From Noviherbaspirillum sp. (lineage in GTDB: Bacteria; Pseudomonadota; Gammaproteobacteria; Burkholderiales; Burkholderiaceae), in contig JAQGLQ010000533.1 of the NCBI GenBank assembly GCA_028292785.1, forward strand, positions 1 through 5,342: a stretch of DNA of 5,342 nt. The letters run 5' to 3'. Below, piece after piece: positions 5,333 to 5,342 of this stretch. The position numbers and the translations under genes were made by a program. The notes under the pieces were generated by a model. That model made no database searches, was not told the DNA's origin, and was given only the letters and a program-made list of their open reading frames with translations. Each line of letters begins with the position of its first letter. The stretch's first letter is position 1.

Positions 5333-5342
5333 TGCATTTCCT

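Overview
The window looks like chromosomal DNA from a GC-rich betaproteobacterium. Burkholderiales, perhaps Oxalobacteraceae, is the best guess. This rests on gene style: an NhaR-type LysR regulator, a YccA-type Bax inhibitor-1 protein, a YgdQ-like TerC protein, a Cache-domain sensor kinase and a GH16 lipoprotein, all with GC-rich codon use. It is not a phylogenetic placement. There are no tRNA or rRNA genes, CRISPR arrays, insertion sequences or phage genes.

Layout, left to right. (1) Minus strand, 1-1150: a membrane-anchored sensor histidine kinase. Its reading frame is broken by an in-frame TAA at 101-103, between the HAMP-like linker and the kinase domain. Beyond the stop the same frame continues with recognisable kinase sequence and runs off the window exactly at the phosphoacceptor histidine (codon at 2-4). 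(2) Minus strand, 1334-2239: nhaR, a LysR-type regulator, with no nhaA antiporter gene in the window. (3) 2240-2415: a divergent control region between nhaR and yccA. It holds a plausible nhaR promoter, a small dyad and a six-codon ORF with an excellent ribosome binding site. (4) Plus strand, 2416-3105: a YccA-type membrane protein, followed by hairpins and a strong intrinsic terminator. (5) Plus strand, 3251-4015: a TerC-family membrane protein, followed by its own hairpin terminator. (6) Plus strand, 4240-4344: a 34-residue, strongly basic small protein with a perfect GGAGG ribosome binding site. An ECF-type promoter-like element lies upstream and a hairpin downstream, so it looks like a self-contained transcription unit. 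(7) Minus strand, 4418-5332: a GH16 glycoside hydrolase with a lipoprotein signal, convergent with the small gene. Its likely TTG start lies 10 bases from the right edge.

The genes do not form one operon or an obvious defence or biosynthetic system. A loose theme is envelope function: membrane sensing, Na+/H+-type regulation, membrane protein quality control, a TerC transporter and a surface glycan hydrolase. The points most worth a second look are the interrupted kinase, the 34-residue gene with its own signals, and the mini-ORF ahead of yccA.
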